From: CAUZWH01 sp965224275
GTDB taxonomy: Bacteria; Pseudomonadota; Alphaproteobacteria; SHVV01
NCBI GenBank assembly: GCA_965224275.1
Contig: CBDCYR010000005.1
Span: 806,001-870,000, forward strand
Length of the DNA: 64,000 nt
Reading direction: 5' to 3'
The notes beneath the pieces are model-generated. The model worked only from the letters and a program-made list of their open reading frames with translations, did no database searches and was not told where the DNA came from. This document shows, piece by piece, positions 1-9,175 of this stretch (positions are counted from its first letter, which is position 1; each line of letters opens with the position of its first letter). The position numbers and the translations under genes were made by a program.

Positions 1-66
1 GAAGTTTTCCGCTGCAGCCGCATCGTTGCGTTTCGCACTCACCTGTGAGTTCGGAAGACGTCGTAT

Positions 67-96
67 GGGGTACCATATGCTGGATTTCATCCACTA
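67..96 (+). promoter_or_regulatory. Operator-like motif upstream of amidohydrolase
   Basis: A GGGTACC block is followed by TGGATTTCATCCACTA at 81-96, which contains the perfect inverted repeat TGGAT-ttc-ATCCA (81-93). Almost the same pair of blocks lies upstream of the rraA-like gene (5395-5424). The spacing and dyad suggest a repressor or activator site, for instance of a GntR or IclR type regulator. No regulator gene is adjacent, so this is inference from the shared motif alone. Confidence 0.4.
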
Positions 97-151
97 GGGC
101 TCTAAGAAACAGATCGGCTGACTTTGTCCGGACGCGCCGAAGGAAAAGGTA

Positions 152-1252
152 ATGTCTGTTCACTATGAACGGTTGATCTCTGCGGATTCACATATCTTCG
201 AGGATGCTCATCTGTGGGAGAAAACCCTTGGCGACAGGTTCGGTGACGAAATCCCGCATCACGTGCCTGAGTACATGGGCAAGAAAGGCAACTACTTCTA
301 TACCGGCCGGCACTACTTTTTGCGTGGCGATCAAGGCAAGGAGTATCGCGGCAACGACCAACTGACCCGTGCGGGCTATGAGCCAGAACCTCGCGTGGCC
401 TTCCAGAAGAGCGCCAACGTCGAAGCCGAAGTGCTTTACCCGACGCTGGCACTGTGCCTGATGCAGAGCCAGCACTTCGCGGCGGTGAAGGCCGTCGCCG
501 AGGTTTACAACGATTGGCTGCGCGAATATTGCGGTTACGATCCCAAGCGTCTCCTCGGGCTCGCCATTTTACCGATGGTCGATGTCGACTGGGCTGTGAA
601 GGAACACGACCGCAGCATGAAAAACGGCTTTCGCGGCGTTATCATCAACGCCCGCGCACCGATCGGCTGCCCGCCATATCGCGATCCTATTTATGATCCG
701 TTCTGGGCGCGGGTCGCCGAGTCCGGTACCACCCTGACGCTACATCCACTCAATGGTTGGATCGCCGATGCGTTCCATCCCCAAACGCCCGAAGATGAAG
801 GCGAGGGGCCGCGTTTGCTGATCGAAACGTTCAACGAGATTCAGGGCACCCTGGCGAACGATTTTATCTTCGGGCAGGTGTTCGATCGTCACCCCAACCT
901 CAATATTGTTTGCAGCGAATTCGAGATCTCGTGGCTCAAGCACTTCATGTGGCGTATCGACCGTCTGCAAGATATTTACGGCGCGCGGGTGGCGATCAAG
1001 AAACTCGAAATGAAAGCGAGCGAATATATTCTCGATCGCACCTGGCACGGCTGGATCGATGACGGTATGGGTGTCGAGGTCATTGACTATCTCGGAGCCA
1101 ATCGCGTGCTGTGGGGATCCGATTTCCCCCACATCCGCTCGATGAGTGTCAACGCCCAAGGCGAGACCGCTAAAATGTTGGAAGCGTTGCCGAGCGACGC
1201 ACAGACCAAAATCGTCGCCGGCAATGCGGCGCGAATCTACGGCATCGACTGA
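152..1252 (+). CDS. Amidohydrolase family protein (Amidohydro_2, TIM barrel)
   Basis: This 366-residue protein has the form of the amidohydrolase-2 family, metal-dependent TIM-barrel hydrolases and decarboxylases. The N-terminal SADSHIFE gives the D-x-H metal motif near residue 12. LHPLNGW around residue 200 supplies a second histidine, and the WGSDFPH block near residue 325 carries the C-terminal aspartate typical of the family. The start is supported by a GAAGGAAAAGG ribosome site just upstream. Many relatives act on aromatic or cyclic carboxylates, but the substrate cannot be read here. The gene stands alone; an IS5-family element begins 9 bases after its stop. A dyad shared with the rraA-like gene promoter lies about 55 bases upstream. 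Confidence 0.85.
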   Translation: MSVHYERLISADSHIFEDAHLWEKTLGDRFGDEIPHHVPEYMGKKGNYFYTGRHYFLRGDQGKEYRGNDQLTRAGYEPEPRVAFQKSANVEAEVLYPTLALCLMQSQHFAAVKAVAEVYNDWLREYCGYDPKRLLGLAILPMVDVDWAVKEHDRSMKNGFRGVIINARAPIGCPPYRDPIYDPFWARVAESGTTLTLHPLNGWIADAFHPQTPEDEGEGPRLLIETFNEIQGTLANDFIFGQVFDRHPNLNIVCSEFEISWLKHFMWRIDRLQDIYGARVAIKKLEMKASEYILDRTWHGWIDDGMGVEVIDYLGANRVLWGSDFPHIRSMSVNAQGETAKMLEALPSDAQTKIVAGNAARIYGID

Positions 1253-1261
1253 AAGAACTTA

Positions 1262-2193
1262 GAGGCCAACCCGAAACTAGTTGAGTGATTTCAGTCGGTT
1301 GTGGCTTACTCGGTTGTGTCAAAGCAAACGAGGAGGCACAACATGTGGACCGAAATCACTCGCCCGAATTATGAGCGCCGTGGCGGGCGCTACGCAAGCG
1401 ACTTGACGGATCGAGAGTGGGCGTTGATCGCGCCGCTCATGCCGCCGCGCAAGAAGATCGGCCGGCCGAGGACGACGGACCTGCGCCATGTCATGGATGC
1501 GGTCATGTACATGGCCTCGACGGGCTGCCAGTGGGCGATGTTGCCGAACGACTTCCCTCCGCCTTCCACGGTCCAGCGCTATTTCTACGACTGGCGCTCC
1601 AACGGCCTGCTGGAGAGCATCAACCATCACCTGGTCATGGCGGCCCGGGAGCTGGAAGGACGCGAGGCCGGCCCGAGCGCCGGGGTGATCGACAGCCAGA
1701 GCGTGAAAACCACGGAAAGCGGTGGTGTTCGGGGCTATGACGCGGGCAAGAAGATCAAGGGCCGCAAGCGTCACATCGTCACCGATACACTCGGCCTGCT
1801 GGTCGGCCTGATCGTGCACGCAGCCGATATCCAGGACCGCGACGGCGCGCCCGAGGTCCTCAAATCGATCCGTCATCGCTTCCCCCGGCTGCGTCACCTC
1901 TTCGCCGACGCCGCCTACGCGGGACCGAAACTCGAGGGCGCCCTTGAGGTCATCGGCCGCTGGAAGCTCGAGATCATCAAGCGCTCAGACACCGCCCAGG
2001 GCTTCGAGCTCCTGCCCAGACGATGGGTCGTCGAGAGGACCTTCGCCTGGCTCAACCGATGCCGTCGACTGGCCAAGGATTGGGAGAAATCAATCGCCTC
2101 CGCACAGGCATGGATTCTTGTCGCCAACATCCGACTCCTCACAAGGCGGCTCGCAAGGTACTGTTATCAAACATAGAGTTTCGAGTCGGACTC
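1262..2193 (+). mobile_element. IS5-family insertion sequence, copy 1 (932 bp)
   Basis: The element is bounded by imperfect 17-bp terminal inverted repeats: GAGGCCAACCCGAAACT on the left, and the complement of the right end reads GAGTCCGACTCGAAACT (14 of 17 match). It is flanked by the direct repeat TTA (1259-1261 and 2194-2196), which fits the TNA target duplication of the IS1031-like IS5 subgroup. A second 932-bp copy at 23230 differs at only two positions that I could see. It encodes a single transposase. Confidence 0.9.
1343..2176 (+). CDS. IS5-family transposase
   Basis: This DDE transposase of 277 residues carries out cut-and-paste movement of its element. The N-terminal part has the LTDREWALIAPLMPP signature of IS5-type transposases (DUF4096-like). 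The DDE_Tnp_1 catalytic core follows with GVIDSQSVKTTE, LFADAAYAG and the WVVERTFAWLNRCRRL block that holds the catalytic glutamate. ATG at 1343 is chosen because GAGGAGG lies six bases before it; an upstream in-frame start at 1301 lacks a ribosome site. The frame is intact and nearly identical to copy 2, so the element was probably active recently. Confidence 0.93.
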   Translation: MWTEITRPNYERRGGRYASDLTDREWALIAPLMPPRKKIGRPRTTDLRHVMDAVMYMASTGCQWAMLPNDFPPPSTVQRYFYDWRSNGLLESINHHLVMAARELEGREAGPSAGVIDSQSVKTTESGGVRGYDAGKKIKGRKRHIVTDTLGLLVGLIVHAADIQDRDGAPEVLKSIRHRFPRLRHLFADAAYAGPKLEGALEVIGRWKLEIIKRSDTAQGFELLPRRWVVERTFAWLNRCRRLAKDWEKSIASAQAWILVANIRLLTRRLARYCYQT

Positions 2194-2454
2194 TTAGACC
2201 AGGATGTCGATGCGGCTGCTAACGCCGCCGGTACCGGTGCTGGCATCGCGGCGCGGATCGCGTGCGTCGGCTTGTTTAGCCTCACGTGTTTCTCTAACCA
2301 GATCCGAACTATTGGTGGGTCCGGGACGGTTAACCTCGACGATGCCAGAGGTTTCCTGCCGCTGAAACGGTTTCTGGCTCTGTTGCAGTGCATCGAAGGA
2401 CACCGCGATACGAGCGGTCGGGGCCAGGGTGCTTGTGGGAGGATTGACAGCCAT
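2194..2454 (-). CDS. Small hypothetical protein next to IS copy 1
   Basis: An open frame of 86 residues starts at ATG 2454 and ends in a TAA that overlaps the TTA target duplication of the IS. The predicted protein is polar and low in hydrophobic residues, with no signal peptide or recognisable domain. The same TAA would have been formed from the target site before insertion, so the frame need not be truncated. Upstream there is a poly-A tract and only a weak AGG-type ribosome site. I do not recognise it; it may be a chance frame. The rest of 2197-2637 shows nothing else I can support. Confidence 0.3.
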   Translation of the reverse strand: MAVNPPTSTLAPTARIAVSFDALQQSQKPFQRQETSGIVEVNRPGPTNSSDLVRETREAKQADARDPRRDASTGTGGVSSRIDILV

Positions 2455-2637
2455 TTTTTTTCTAACCTAACAAGAAATACTAATCACGTGGATGAGCGGG
2501 CGAACTATGCCGGTTTCCCAGCCACTAGCCAATTCGTAGGAACCCTTCCTCGGGGCCTCAAATAATGGGGTAAGTCCCCAGAAAGCCCGGCCTATCTCAG
2601 AAATTTGACGATAGCCTACCGACCGAGGGAGCCGATC

Positions 2638-3048
2638 TCAGTCGTCCTCGGGTTCGTCGTCGTCATCATCATCATCAGAGAAGTAAGTATCGGCCCGTTC
2701 GGTTAAGCGTCGCAGCCTGCGGTTGAGTGCCCGTACCAGCGTGAACGCAAGAAAATCCGCCTCTTGCAGCGCTGTTTCGACCTCCTCTTTCGACAGGATG
2801 GTGCAAACGGTATCGACCTCGGCCGACGCGGTCGCCGAGCGCGGGTGATCGTCGATCAATGCCATTTCGCCAACAAAATCGCCGCGTTCGAGCGTGTCTA
2901 TGTGGACGTCTTGGGCACCCACATTCGACGTAATCGCCACCCGCCCGCTCTCGATGATATAGGCGCGGCCGTCTTGAAGGTCTCCCTTCCTGAAGAGAGT
3001 GTCCCCCTTTTTGAACTCGACCCGCGGTAGATTATCCGAACTAAGCAA
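2638..3048 (-). CDS. Cyclic nucleotide-binding domain protein
   Basis: This 136-residue protein is essentially one Crp/cNMP-binding beta-roll. FKKGDTLFRKGD opens the domain, and GDFVGEMALIDDHPRSAT near residues 76-93 is the phosphate-binding cassette, with the conserved glutamate and the arginine that contacts the cyclic phosphate. No helix-turn-helix follows, so it is not a Crp-type transcription factor. The C-terminus ends in a run of aspartate and glutamate (DDDDDDDEPEDD). Single-domain proteins like this are likely cytoplasmic sensors. A second protein with two such domains lies at 6.3 kb and a class III cyclase at 55.9 kb, so cyclic nucleotide signalling recurs in the window. Confidence 0.85.
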   Translation of the reverse strand: MLSSDNLPRVEFKKGDTLFRKGDLQDGRAYIIESGRVAITSNVGAQDVHIDTLERGDFVGEMALIDDHPRSATASAEVDTVCTILSKEEVETALQEADFLAFTLVRALNRRLRRLTERADTYFSDDDDDDDEPEDD

Positions 3049-3233
3049 CGATCGCGCTCCGTCTCCCAGATGTTCATTCTAACCTATGTGGCGAAATTGA
3101 CCTCGATAATCTCGCCACGCCGATCATCTTAAACCGGTCTGATCATCCGTTTGAGCCAAACCGGTGTCCCCGGAGCGCCTGCGGATATGCTATCGAACTG
3201 GTGTAGCCGGAGCAGCCAAGATAGGAGTAGCGG

Positions 3234-3443
3234 ATGAGCGATCCGATCGACGACGAGTTTCGCCGCATCGACGAAATACTGAGCCAGGCGTTGGAGGCAT
3301 TTCGTATCCACGAGGTCGATCAGCGGCTTTCCGGAAGCGCGCTTCTCGAGATCGGTGTGGCATCGTTGGTCAAGGCCGGAGAGGAGACCGACAGTATTCT
3401 CGCCAACGTCGAAAACCTGATCGCCCGACTGCGGCCGACCTAG
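3234..3443 (+). CDS. Small conserved-looking hypothetical protein
   Basis: The 69-residue frame has a good AGGAG ribosome site eight bases before ATG 3234 and ends 14 bases before zapE. The product is acidic and predicted helical (for example DEFRRIDEILSQALEAFRI and GEETDSILANVENLIARL), without signal peptide, membrane segment or cysteine motif. Its position suggests co-transcription with zapE. I do not recognise the family, and function is unknown. Confidence 0.6.
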   Translation: MSDPIDDEFRRIDEILSQALEAFRIHEVDQRLSGSALLEIGVASLVKAGEETDSILANVENLIARLRPT

Positions 3444-3457
3444 CCTGATCATCGCTC

Positions 3458-4576
3458 ATGACGACGATTGAAAACACACCGCTCGGCGAGTATCGCGCAC
3501 TTCGCAAGTCGGGCGGACTGCGACCCGATTCGGGCCAGGAACTTGCGATCGAGAAGCTCCAGGTGCTGCATCACCGGCTGGTTCATCATGGCCCGCGGCG
3601 GGTCGGCAAATGGCAGGAGCTGCTTCACCTCAAGCGGCGTGAGGAACCGCCCCGGGGCATTTACTTCTACGGTGACGTCGGCCGCGGCAAGTCGATGGTG
3701 ATGGACATGTTCTTCAACACCGCGCCGGTCATGGCTAAACGGCGGATCCATTTCCACCAATTCATGATGGATTCGCATGAACGGATCAATCGCTTCCGTC
3801 GAGCCAACCTACGCGGCGGCGAAGACCCGGTTATCGCCGCTGCCAACGAGATCGCCGAGCAGAGTTGGCTGTTGTGTTTTGACGAGTTTGAAGTCCGCGA
3901 CGTCGCCGATGCGATGATTCTAAGTCGCCTGTTCACCAACCTCATCGAGCGGGGCGTCATCGTCGTCGCCACCTCGAACCGCGCACCGGATGACCTCTAT
4001 CAGGGCGGTCTCAATCGCCAATTGTTCGAACCGTTTATCGGTTTGCTGAACGCCGAACTCGATGTTTATCAACTCGGCGGCCACCTCGATTACCGACTCC
4101 AACAATTCGTCGGCAAGCAGGTTTACCACACACCGTTGGGCGAGGGCGCGGCGCAGCAACTCAATCAAGCGTTCGCGGAGTTAACCGGCCAAACTGATGG
4201 CGATCCCGACGAGATCGAGTTGATGGGCCGGAAAATAGTGGTGCCGGAGCAGGCCAAAGGCGTCGCCCGATTTGCCTTCAACGATCTCTGTGCCCAGCCG
4301 CTCGCGGCTCCTGACTATCTGGCAATCGCAAACCGCTTTCACACACTGGTGATGAACGAGATTCCACGCATGGGACCGGCCCAGCGCAACGAGGCGCGCC
4401 GGTTTGCCACCCTGATCGACGTTCTCTACGACAACAAGATCAAGTTTATCTGCGCCGCCGATGCCGGACCCGACGAGCTCTATCCCCAGGGCGACGGCAC
4501 TTTTGAATTTGCACGCACGACATCGCGGCTAATGGAGATGCAATCCGCCGACTACATCGCTCTGCCCCACGCATAG
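3458..4576 (+). CDS. zapE: Cell division protein ZapE (AFG1-family ATPase)
   Basis: ZapE/AFG1 proteins are P-loop ATPases; ZapE in Escherichia coli associates with the Z ring, and AFG1 acts in mitochondrial protein quality control. The 372-residue length is normal. GIYFYGDVGRGKS near residue 75 is the Walker A segment, LLCFDEFEVRDVADAM near residue 140 is Walker B, and VVATSNRAPDDLY near residue 170 is the sensor-1-like block. ATG 3458 gives the family's expected N-terminus. It probably forms a short operon with the 69-residue gene upstream. The frame is intact. Confidence 0.92.
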   Translation: MTTIENTPLGEYRALRKSGGLRPDSGQELAIEKLQVLHHRLVHHGPRRVGKWQELLHLKRREEPPRGIYFYGDVGRGKSMVMDMFFNTAPVMAKRRIHFHQFMMDSHERINRFRRANLRGGEDPVIAAANEIAEQSWLLCFDEFEVRDVADAMILSRLFTNLIERGVIVVATSNRAPDDLYQGGLNRQLFEPFIGLLNAELDVYQLGGHLDYRLQQFVGKQVYHTPLGEGAAQQLNQAFAELTGQTDGDPDEIELMGRKIVVPEQAKGVARFAFNDLCAQPLAAPDYLAIANRFHTLVMNEIPRMGPAQRNEARRFATLIDVLYDNKIKFICAADAGPDELYPQGDGTFEFARTTSRLMEMQSADYIALPHA

Positions 4577-4594
4577 CCCTTAAACCTGGACCCT

Positions 4595-5383
4595 TCAGCG
4601 CTCGCGTGCCTTGATATCAAGGAACGCCTGCATCATGCGGCGCGGTTCATCGGTTTGATAGGCGTTGGCGTAGGCGTCGATGCCAATCTCGATCGCGCTA
4701 TCGAGATCAAGCTGCTCCCATCGTCGGATCAGAATTTTCTGATCGTGGATCGCGCACGGACCGCTCGCGAGAATCGAATCAAGCCACCGGTCAATCGCCG
4801 CATCCAACTCGTCCGCTGCAACCAAACGTTGGATGAAACCGATCGCCTGCGCTTCGGCCGCATCGATGATGTCGCCGGTCAACACCAATTCCCGGGTTTT
4901 GCCCCAGCCGACCAAGCGCGGTAGCACGGCCGCCTCGATCACCGAGGGAATACCGACCCGCACTTCCGGCATACCAAATTTCGCATTGGTGGTGGCTGCT
5001 CGCAGATCGCAGCTGGCCGCAATCTCCATTCCCGCACCCAGGCAATAGCCATCGATCCGGGCCAATGTGGGGACCGGAAAGTCCCGCAAACGCCGGCACA
5101 ATCCGTGCAGGTCGGTGATAAAGTCGCGTGCCGAGTCGCCGTCGAACCCGACCATTTCGCGAATATCGGCGCCGCCGATAAAGGCGCCGCTTCCGGCCCC
5201 GGTGAGAACGACCGCGCGAACCGTTTTGTCCTCGAAGAGTAGATCGAGACTTTGGTTGAGTTGGTGAACGAGCGCCGCGCCCACGATGTTGAGCTTGGCC
5301 TGATTGTCGATACTCAGCCAAGCGACCCGACCGGACGCGCTGTCATCAATACGGATCCGAATGGTAGCAGGCGGGGTGGTCAT
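4595..5383 (-). CDS. Enoyl-CoA hydratase/isomerase family protein
   Basis: This crotonase-fold protein of 262 residues would act on CoA thioesters in fatty or aromatic acid breakdown. The two oxyanion-hole segments are visible: GAFIGGADIREM near residue 67 and GYCLGAGMEIAASCDLR near residue 110. GMPEVRVGIPS near residue 133 carries the usual acidic position. ATG 5383 is used because GGAGATGCC lies directly upstream; a longer frame to 5437 has no ribosome site. The gene is divergent from the rraA-like gene, and the shared 75-base gap carries a dyad motif. The exact substrate cannot be assigned. Confidence 0.87.
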   Translation of the reverse strand: MTTPPATIRIRIDDSASGRVAWLSIDNQAKLNIVGAALVHQLNQSLDLLFEDKTVRAVVLTGAGSGAFIGGADIREMVGFDGDSARDFITDLHGLCRRLRDFPVPTLARIDGYCLGAGMEIAASCDLRAATTNAKFGMPEVRVGIPSVIEAAVLPRLVGWGKTRELVLTGDIIDAAEAQAIGFIQRLVAADELDAAIDRWLDSILASGPCAIHDQKILIRRWEQLDLDSAIEIGIDAYANAYQTDEPRRMMQAFLDIKARER

Positions 5384-5394
5384 GGCATCTCCTC

Positions 5395-5424
5395 GGGGTA
5401 CCACAAGGTGGATTGCATCTACTA
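5395..5424 (+). promoter_or_regulatory. Second copy of the operator-like motif
   Basis: GGGGTACCA at 5395-5403 followed by TGGATTGCATCTACTA at 5409-5424 matches the site at 67-96 at most positions and in spacing. It lies between the divergent enoyl-CoA hydratase and rraA-like genes, about 35 bases before the latter's ATG, a typical place for an operator. A common regulator for these genes and the amidohydrolase is inferred from the match. Confidence 0.4.
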
Positions 5425-5457
5425 AGATGCAGGGCACAGAGTAAAACGGAGGTAGGG

Positions 5458-6172
5458 ATGGCGCTCACCATAAACAAATCCATACAAGATCGTCTGTCGG
5501 AGGCTGATCTTGCGGCGTGGCGCGAAATACCAAGCGCCATCATCAGCGATGAGCTTAATCGGTCGGCCACGATGGTGGCGGCAATCAAGCCGTTGGTACC
5601 GGGCACGACATTTGCCGCTCAGGCGTTAACGGCGCAGGTCATGGTCGGCGACAATGCGCCGCTTCACCATGGCGTGCTCGAAGCCTGGCCCGGTTGCGCC
5701 ATCGTGATCGACGCTCGCGGCCACCTCGACACCGCAGTCTGGGGCGGCGTCTTGACCTATATGGCCAAAGCCCGGGGCGTAGCCGCGGTGATCGTTGACG
5801 GCGCGATTCGCGACGTCGCCGAGCTACGCGATTCGGGCCTCGCCGTCTATTGCCGGGGCGCCGTCCCCAATGGTCCACATAAGGGCTTCGGCGGCAGCGT
5901 TAACGTGCCGATCCAGTGCGCCGTCCCCAATGGTCCACATAAGGGCTTCGGCGGCAGCGTTAACGTGCCGATCCAGTGCGGCGGCACCCCCCGGCGATCT
6001 GTTGGTCGGCGATGACGACGGCATCGTTGTCATACGTCCTTCGCAAATCGACGGCTTGCTTGATCGCGCCAGGGCGAGAATTGCGCACGAAGAAGAAGTT
6101 CTCCGCGAGATCGATGCCGGCAGATCAACTGTCGAAATTACCGGTATCCCTGGGCCGGAGACGTTTGGCTGA
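5458..6172 (+). pseudogene. RraA-family aldolase-like gene, broken by duplication and frameshift
   Basis: RraA-like proteins include 4-hydroxy-4-methyl-2-oxoglutarate/oxaloacetate aldolases. AQALTAQVMVGDN, the DARGHLDTAVWGG block and GVAAVIVDGAIRDVAEL are typical of the family. The coding frame is then damaged twice. A 60-bp segment is tandemly duplicated (5858-5980), adding 20 residues that repeat VPNGPHKGFGGSVNVPIQC. After the second copy about eight bases seem to be missing in GGCGGCACCCCCCGGCGAT, so the conserved tail PGDLLVGDDDGIVVI continues in another frame to a stop at 6172. ATG 5458 follows a GGAGG site. The product as written ends at 6015 without the C-terminal part, so function is probably lost. 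Confidence 0.8.
5858..5980 (+). repeat. 60-bp perfect tandem duplication inside rraA-like gene
   Basis: Positions 5861-5920 and 5921-5980 are identical, with a further three matching bases (GCG) on the left that could have served as slippage microhomology. The duplication alone would keep the frame. Confidence 0.95.
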
Positions 6173-8136
6173 TTCCTTGGCGTTCACGAGGCGGGTTAAC
6201 CTATGTCTATCTCTTCGGCGCCATTGACATGCCAATTTGGCGAGGTGATCCTAGCCTCACGACGGAGTGAAATGGTACGCTGATGCGGGCGGTTCGTTTC
6301 GGCCGGCGGTTGTAAGGTTCTATGGGGTGTTGAATGGCGGACCAGTTTAAGGTTGCGGTAATTGGTTCAGGACCCGGCGGTCTCAGCGCGGCAGGCCACG
6401 CCGCGGAAATGGGTGTCTCCCACGTCTTGCTCGAAAAGGCCGAGTGGGCATCCGACACCATCTACAAATACCAGCGCGGCAAACATGTCATGGCGACGCC
6501 GGACATACTGCCCTTGCGGAGCCCGATGACGTTCTCGGCCGGCGCCCGCGAGGACGTGCTGGGGGCATGGGATCGTGAGCTCGAGCAGCATAACGTCAAC
6601 ATGCGCTACAAGAATGACGTTACCGCGATCGCTGGTGAAAAAGGCAACTTTCAAATCTCGGTAAGCGATATCAACTCGACGACCCCGACGAATACGAAGA
6701 CGAAAATATTATCGTCATCGGCGCCGGCGACGCCGCGATTGAAAACGCGATCGGACTTGCCAAGCAGAACAACGTCACGATCGTCAATCGACGCGACGAA
6801 TTTGCGCGTGCCAAACAGGGGAACCTTAACCTCATTCTCGACGCCATCGACAAGGGCGTCATCGAATGCCTGTACAACAGCTCGCCCAAAGAGATCGGTG
6901 TGGGTGAGGACGGCAAGGGTTTCATCATCTTCGATACTGCCGATGGCGAAGCCCAAGTCGCCTGCGATCGTGTCATCGCGCGTCTCGGTGCGGTGCCGCC
7001 GCGGCGTTTCGTTGAAGGGGCGGGAATTGAGTTTCCCAGCAAGGATCCCACGTCACTGCCCGAACTCAGCGGCCAGTACGAATTAATTGGCGCCTTGGGC
7101 GGGTATCCGCTGATCAAACAGGCGATGAACCAGGGCTATGAAGTCATCGAGTTCATCGAGGGCAATAACATCAAGCCGGCCGACGAGCCCTTGCTCGAAG
7201 CCAAATTCGCCAATCTCAACGCCCCGGTTGACGAGGTTCTCGCCCGTATTCGCGAAAACGTCCCGCTGATGTCCAGCCTCACAACGCTGCAATTGCGCGA
7301 ATTTCTCATCGATAGTGATATCCACACGCCCAACCGGGGCGATCTCGTTTTCGAGCGCAACGATTACACCAATAGTTTTTTCTCGATCGTTGATGGTGGC
7401 GTCGACATTCAGGTCAATCCTGAAGACCCGAGCGAAACGGTGAGCCTGGGGCGCGGTGAGTTCTTCGGCGAGATGGGTCTCATCTCCGGCCGTCGGCGCA
7501 CGGCAACCGTTGTCGCGGGTGACGAGTGCGTCCTGATCGAAACGCCCCGGCGTTCGATGATCAAGCTGGTCAACTCGGTCGCATCGGTGAAGCAGGTCCT
7601 GGATCAAACCGCCATGGCCCGCCAAATCCAGACCCAGCTGGCGCCGGAACTGACCACCGACGAACTCTCCGAAGTCGTCCAAACCGCGGAAATTAAATCA
7701 TTCGCCATCGGCGAGGAGCTGTTTAAGGAGGGTGACGACGGTGAAAGCGTCTACCTCATTCGTAAAGGCTCGGTCACGGTGTCGCGCGGGATCGGTGGGC
7801 GCAACATCGTCATGGCCTACGTCCCGGCTGGCCATTACATCGGTGAAATGGCGCTGCTCAGTCATGCGCCGCGTTCGGCCACCGTTAAGGCAGCCGTCGC
7901 GACCGACGCCGTCAAACTCGATGGTGACGCGTTCGGCAAGCTGCTGGATAAGCGCCCCGATCTTCGCCAGAAATTGGAGAATGAATTCCAGGAACGCCTG
8001 GTCGAAAACGTTCGCATGGAAGCGGCACCCGAGACCGGTGGCATCATCGAGTTCCTTATCGGCCAGGGGGTCGGCGAAGCGACCGATGTTCTGCTGATCG
8101 ACGAATCACTCTGCGTGCGTTGTGATAATTGTGAGA

Positions 8137-9175
8137 ATAGGGTATCCACTTCGCTCTCGTGATGTCAATATGTTGGGATGGCGAACCCGGCATCCCATCC
8201 CGAAGGCGGGGTCGACTACCCGCGCACCCTGACTGAATTCGACGCGTGGTTCGTGTCGGAGACGGCGTGTGCGGAGTTTCTTGGGCGTGTTCGTTGGCCG
8301 GAAGGTTTTCGATGCCCGTCTTGCTGCGGAACCGACGCCTGGCCGACGGCGCGGGGTCAGTTGCGATGCAACCGGTGTCAGCGTCAAACATCGGTGACGG
8401 CGGGGACGATCTTCGAGGGCACTCGAAAGCCATTGCGCCTTTGGTTCCAGGCGATGTGGTACGTGACCAACCAGAAGCACGGGGTCAGTGCGCTCGGCCT
8501 GCAACGCATTCTTGGCCTGGGCAGTTATCAGACCGCCTGGGCTTGGCTGCACAAGTTGCGGCGCGCCATGGTGAGGCCGGGGCGTGATCTCCTGGGCGGC
8601 GCGGTCGAGGTGGACGAAACCTATGTGGGCGGCCGGGAAACCGGCGTCGTGGGGCGACAGACGAAGACCAAGTCGATCGTCGCGATTGCGGCGGAAGTCC
8701 GAGGGCGGGGCACTGGCCGGATCCGAATGAGCCGCGTCGAGGATGTGGCTGCGAGGAGCCTGATCCCGTTTGTCCAAACAACCGTGGCGCCTGGCGCGAC
8801 CGTCCGAACCGATGGCTGGTCAGCCTACAGTGGTCTGGCGAACCAAGGCTATGACCACCAGCCGAGATCCATTTCCGCCAGTGGCGACCCGGCCCACATC
8901 GTCATGCCACGAGTGCATCGCGTGGCCGCTCTGCTTGATCGCTGGTGGCTGGGCATCCACCATGGTGCCATCGATGCCGACCATCTCGACTACTATCTCG
9001 ACGAGTTCACTTTCCGATTCAATCGCCGCCGTTCGCAGGCTCGTGGCCTGCTTTTCTTCCGACTGCTCCAGCAGGCGGTGCAGCACGAGCCGGTCCCCTA
9101 CAAGGGCCTAGTCGGCGGTCATCGCAGCCTCGGAAACCAAATGTAGGGGATACGAGAGCGAAGTGGATACCCAGT
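8137..9175 (+). mobile_element. IS1595-family insertion sequence
   Basis: Perfect 21-bp terminal inverted repeats GGGTATCCACTTCGCTCTCGT lie at 8140-8160 and, inverted, at 9152-9172. Three further bases at each end are imperfectly matched. TTGTGAGA occurs directly outside on both sides (8129-8136 and 9176-9183), the 8-bp target duplication usual for IS1595. Removing the element and one repeat restores a ferredoxin motif reading CDNCEKACG in the host gene, which fixes the insertion site. Confidence 0.93.
8178..9146 (+). CDS. IS1595-family transposase
   Basis: The 322-residue transposase has an N-terminal zinc ribbon (CPSCCG then CNRCQRQT, residues about 46-70) and a DDE core of the IS1595 type. 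The core includes AVEVDETYVGGRE near residue 140, TVRTDGWSAYSGL near 210 and the HHGAIDADHLDYYLDEFTFRFNRR block near 270 that carries the glutamate. The frame is intact, so the element may be able to move. It lies wholly inside the oxidoreductase pseudogene and in the same direction. Confidence 0.93.
   Translation: MANPASHPEGGVDYPRTLTEFDAWFVSETACAEFLGRVRWPEGFRCPSCCGTDAWPTARGQLRCNRCQRQTSVTAGTIFEGTRKPLRLWFQAMWYVTNQKHGVSALGLQRILGLGSYQTAWAWLHKLRRAMVRPGRDLLGGAVEVDETYVGGRETGVVGRQTKTKSIVAIAAEVRGRGTGRIRMSRVEDVAARSLIPFVQTTVAPGATVRTDGWSAYSGLANQGYDHQPRSISASGDPAHIVMPRVHRVAALLDRWWLGIHHGAIDADHLDYYLDEFTFRFNRRRSQARGLLFFRLLQQAVQHEPVPYKGLVGGHRSLGNQM

Noticed and set aside
2023..2565. 180-residue frame running out of IS copy 1
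   Set aside because: It begins inside the transposase in another frame, and the second IS copy gives a different tail, so it is a chance frame.
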